Part shown: positions 60,580 through 64,000 of the stretch, piece by piece
Position numbering within the stretch: the first letter of the stretch is position 1
How the letters are laid out: every line of letters begins with the position of its first letter
Assembly: GCA_026874595.1 (NCBI GenBank)
Contig: CM049308.1
Location: 22,857,867-22,921,866, forward strand
Length of the DNA: 64,000 bases
Origin: Sipunculus nudus
Taxonomy: Eukaryota > Annelida > Sipuncula > Golfingiida > Sipunculidae
Direction: 5' to 3'
Translations under genes and position numbers: made by a program
Notes under the pieces: model-generated
Told to the model about the DNA's origin: nothing
Database searches by the model: none
The model's input: only the letters and a program-made list of their open reading frames with translations

Positions 60580-62636
60580 AGCGAACCTTTGAGCTTATGC
60601 AATGGTGCAGCGTTGTGCGTACGTTAACCATAGCTATCTCAAAAACGGCAGGAGCTAGCATCACCAAATTTTTTTGCAAATAATCAGTCATCTGAAAAAC
60701 TCTTATCGGATTTTGTTAATTTTTTTCTAACTGCATTTTCTTCGATTTTATAGGGAAAAAGCTAAAAAAGCTTTAAAAATCTTCTTCTCCAAAACTGTCC
60801 AGCCAAATTGTCCAATATATCACAGAGATAATCTCTTTTACCATCTCTCTCAAGTTTCTTCGAAAGGTCCAATTCAAAGATTTTTGGCCGAGTTACAGGA
60901 GGTTGTACTTTTTCATCTGTCCAAAAAAGCATATTAAAATTTCAATCTCAGAAACAGCTGGAGTTATCATCACCAAATTTTATACCAATGTTGGTCACAT
61001 GAGTAATATCTGAAATTGAGGTATTGGTGGCGCCACATGCATCAGCCTTCTTTGTACGGGGTCATCAGTGTCTGTATCACACTGAGGGCTACAAAAAACT
61101 TCTCCCTGAAACCATATGGCCAAATTGTTTAATATCGCACAGAAAAGGTCCTAGGGTAGTGCTTTCTGAAGTTCATTCAAATGGTCTCTGTTCAGTGACT
61201 TTTGGCTGAGTTATGGGAAAGTGAATTAAGTCATATGCCATAACAGCCCATTTTAGCTCTGTGGCTAAAAAGATTTTCTTCTCAAATTTTCTTCCCAAAT
61301 TCTTAAATCTCACAAATTAATTATCCTCAGATGTTGATAATTCAAGTTTGTTCAAATGGTTTTTGGTTCAGTGCTTTTTGGCTGAGTTACGGGAAGCTGA
61401 ACTTAGCCAGTTTGCTGTATCTTCCTATATGAGTTATAAACCTGCAAAACTTTTTTAGACTGATGCCACCAAAGCCAGTTTGTTTAATATTTTATTAGAA
61501 TAATCCCCAAAATAATTTTTATAATAATTGTCTTTAATGGTTCCACATGAATGGTTTTTGGCTGAATTTTGAAGATTGAATTGAGTCATTTTACCAAATG
61601 TTAGCTGTGTGATGCTGTTATATCTGGCCTGGCTCCAGTTTATATCTATTACATCATGCCACTAGACATTTAGATTTCAGGTTATCTTTGATTAATATTG
61701 ACAAGAATGTTTTTAAAAGCCTTTAAAAAATCAGATTTATGATTTAAATTATTCATCATACCAGGCAATGTTACAATCATGAATATTCAGCTCTCTGTGG
61801 CTATATAAATACGACTGTACATGGATTATAAATGATTGGTATCCATACTCAACTTAATTCAAGAATTTGCCATCAGTTAGATGTATCTGTATTATAATTT
61901 TGCATTCAGTATGCATCTGTAATAATTTTTCATTTATTCCTGATTTCTTTTTTTATTAAAAGTCAGCTGAAAAGCATTTTATATTGGGAAAATTTATTTC
62001 AAAGTTACTTCAAGTAGGGACCACTTTTGTGTACAGATCACACCACTAGGTTTACCATTGGCAGAATGCCAGTGCCTTGATGTTGGCCATTAGCCAAGAT
62101 GATGTCAGCTCTATAAATAGTTTTGGCATAGTGCCAGGATTGGAAGAAGTGCACCCAGGAATAGGTCAAGAGTTCACTCAGTGCAGTAGCTGCAATCTAT
62201 TTCTAGCTTTGGCAGAATGTTCACTGCATCAGATTTAGGTACAGGTCAAAAGTTCACTCAGTCTAGCCAGGTCAGGTCAAGAGTTCACTAAGTGCAGTAG
62301 CTTGAGCCATTTTGTCACAGTTCACTTGGGGGCAAATGCCTTACTCACCTAAACCTGGTCAGCCCAGTGCATCAAACTCAAGGGAAGTTTGATGTATTGG
62401 CCTGATATTTTGACCTGTCTATGCGTCTTTGATGGCTTTCTCATTTACAAGACAGGTGTAAATGCCAGAATTTCAGCAGTGATGTTTGTGTAATTGTTTC
62501 TTGTTCAAAGTGTTTAGTACTTGCATTGCTCATATACATGTTACACATGTTCTTGAAAAGTAATGGTCCAGGACTGAAGCATTATACCTGGTGTAATCCT
62601 ATTGCACAGGTTTGCATTAGGCCTGTGGGCCTTTTT
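60580..62636 (+). mobile_element. Helitron-like element family 'B', copy 3
   Basis: The 5' end AGCGAACCTTTGAGCTTATG lies at 60580. The core matches the 13-15 kb copies (CATCTGTCCAAAAAAGCATA, GGTATTGGTGGCGCCACATG at 61026) up to about 61470. The 3' block TTGCACAGGTTTGCATTAGG, hairpin AGGCC-TGTG-GGCCT (62619-62632) and TTTTTT match 16527-16562. The intervening 61480-62600 does not resemble B core, so it is either an insertion, a different internal segment, or the two ends belong to separate copies. Confidence 0.6.
62155..62310 (+). repeat. AGGTCAAGAGTTCACTCAGTGC repeat, about three copies
   Basis: AGGTCAAGAGTTCACTCAGT (62165), AGGTCAAAAGTTCACTCAGT (about 62243) and AGGTCAAGAGTTCACTAAGT (about 62275), at uneven spacing. 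GCAGTAGCT words follow two of them. Confidence 0.75.
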
Positions 62637-62644
62637 TAATTCTT

Positions 62645-63160
62645 TACACATTCCGAAGAAAATTGTGAACTGCTTCTTATGATTACATCTAAAATTAAAA
62701 CATTTAAAATGCTATGTATATACAATATAATAAGACAAAAAGACAACAAAACACCCTTGGTATTGCAAGGTAATTAAGTGATATTAAAATGAGAGATTGT
62801 AATGCTTGCACATGATGTCAGCGTGACCAACAAGCTAAGTCATCTTTGCAAAAAAGCCATCCCTCCTTCAGGACATTTCAAACTGTTCCATAATTGCATA
62901 GACATTCAATTAAAAAGCAGCTATGTACATATCCAAAATATAATAAGACAAAAAAACAGCAGTAATAAGGTAAGTGATATTAAAGTGAGTCTTTGTAATG
63001 TTTGCACATGATGTCGGCATCACCAATCAGCCAGGTAGCCTATATACGAATAAGCTGTTCATCTTTCAGGACATTTTAAACTGCTTGATATTTTTGTATA
63101 TGCATTCAAGATACTATATATAAAATATAATGCATTTATTAGCCTTCATTTTACGTTTAA
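62645..63160 (+). repeat. About 196 bp diverged tandem repeat (two and a half units)
   Basis: TTGCACATGATGTCAGCGTG (about 62806) and TTTGCACATGATGTCGGCAT (63001) are about 196 bp apart. Shared words on both sides are AAGTGATATTAAA, TTTGTAATG, AGGACATTT-AAACTG and ATAATAAGACAAAA. Confidence 0.7.
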
Positions 63161-64000
63161 TCCATACATTATTGATAAAGTGACTCAGACCCACCCAACT
63201 GGGACCCGTCAGACAGGCACCCATCCAGATGGGATTGAAAAAATCCAACCCGTCTACCTGATACCTGCCCATTTGGGATGACACCGAATTGGCTGCATGC
63301 TAGGAATATTACCAGCAAATTATGTATCTCCTTCTCAACCTGTAACCAGCAGAAGTTATGCCCATCTTTGTGAACCAAGTGCTGCCTCCTACAATTTTTC
63401 TGTATATGTGAAAATGTGATGTCCAACGGACAGCTGTGAGTTAAATGTTCAGGCAGAATGTGTAAGCTAAATGTTCACCAGGAACCTGTAACTGTGTTGT
63501 GTGACATTCAGCTGAGATATTTAACTTAAATTTGACGTACAACTGGAATGTGTATCATAATGTCAACAGGGATCAGTGTTTGTCTTGTTCAACTGTGAAG
63601 CTGAAAATGTGATGTTGAACAAAATAAACAATGACTTCTTCTTAAAATCAATAATACAACATCAATTATTCCTGTGTGATAATTGCCTCAAAAGTGAAGG
63701 TGCCCATTGAATATTTGTACCTTTCTTAATGGCATCAAACTGGTACTGCCATCTATAATTTGTAAATTCTTTAGCAATTTTTATCATAATTTTCCAACTA
63801 ACAAGTAAATAGCTGTCAATCAGCTTTGAGTTTGCATATGTGCAGATTTTCAATTCCATACCGTGATTTTATCTACACTTTTATAGATTTAATGTCTTTT
63901 ATTGGTTAAGTATCATAGGTTATGTATATTAATGGATTATGTGCATATTTTATCTATGTGATATCTACATGTTTGTTTTAATTTTTATTTAATGAATATT
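63161..64000. other. AT-rich sequence with a 15 bp repeat tract, no gene seen
   Basis: 63180-63285 holds loose units such as GGGACCCGTCAGACAGGCAC whose reverse complement resembles the 59717-59823 array. 63430-63620 has GTTAAATGTTCA/GCTAAATGTTCA words. The 85-codon minus frame across the tract is not supported. Confidence 0.5.

Overview
This window looks like animal nuclear DNA that is AT-rich by eye. No protein-coding gene, exon chain, rRNA or functional tRNA could be supported. All open frames are short. The long ones arise because tandem repeat units happen to be multiples of 3 bp, or they lie inside transposon remnants. The mix of Helitron-like short interspersed elements with internal tandem cores of about 150 or 340 bp, a tRNA-derived SINE, a LINE reverse-transcriptase tail and large minisatellites fits a lophotrochozoan, most likely a bivalve mollusc. 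That assignment is inference from repeat style, not from a marker gene.

Layout. 0.3-1.8 kb: a roughly 62-66 bp minisatellite with an internal palindrome. 1.8-5.6 kb: mostly unique sequence with microsatellites and a more GC-balanced island. 5.6-9.9 kb: a roughly 30 bp satellite (GATATC and GCTAGC palindromes), part of it organised as a 63 bp dimer. 11.6-16.6 kb: transposon territory, with a tract of about 150 bp repeats, a 765 bp terminal-inverted-repeat element, and 'B' family Helitron-like copies with an 'A' family copy nested inside. 18.9-27.4 kb: a CT-rich 31 bp array abutting an 8.1 kb satellite of 72 bp monomers in an alternating A/B 144 bp order. 27.4-38.9 kb: largely unique, AT-rich DNA with microsatellites, a fold-back element, a twin hairpin, SINE-like remnants and a high-complexity island at 32.8-34.2 kb. 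38.9-41.3 kb: a 43 bp array of about 54 copies, each with a nuclear-receptor-like palindrome. 41.3-50.7 kb: mostly unique, with a SINE that has target-site duplications and a truncated LINE. 50.7-59.1 kb: a dense Helitron-like cluster (E with nested A, then A, C, C and D head to tail), a terminal-inverted-repeat MITE and a GGACAATTACCCC array. 59.1-64 kb: another B copy and small repeats.

The main result is structural. At least three families (A, B, C) share one architecture: a 10-11 bp subterminal inverted repeat, a tandem core, and a 3' hairpin 5-15 bp before the end. A and C also have a clear 5' hairpin. All three carry the palindrome GGTGGCGCCACC, or variants of it, in their core repeats, although their ends are unrelated. 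This fits non-autonomous Helentron-type elements (HINE, or 'pearl' elements of bivalves). No transposase or Rep/helicase gene is present, so any activity would have to be supplied from elsewhere. No genes act together here: the window is an intergenic or gene-desert repeat landscape, possibly holding distal regulatory islands.
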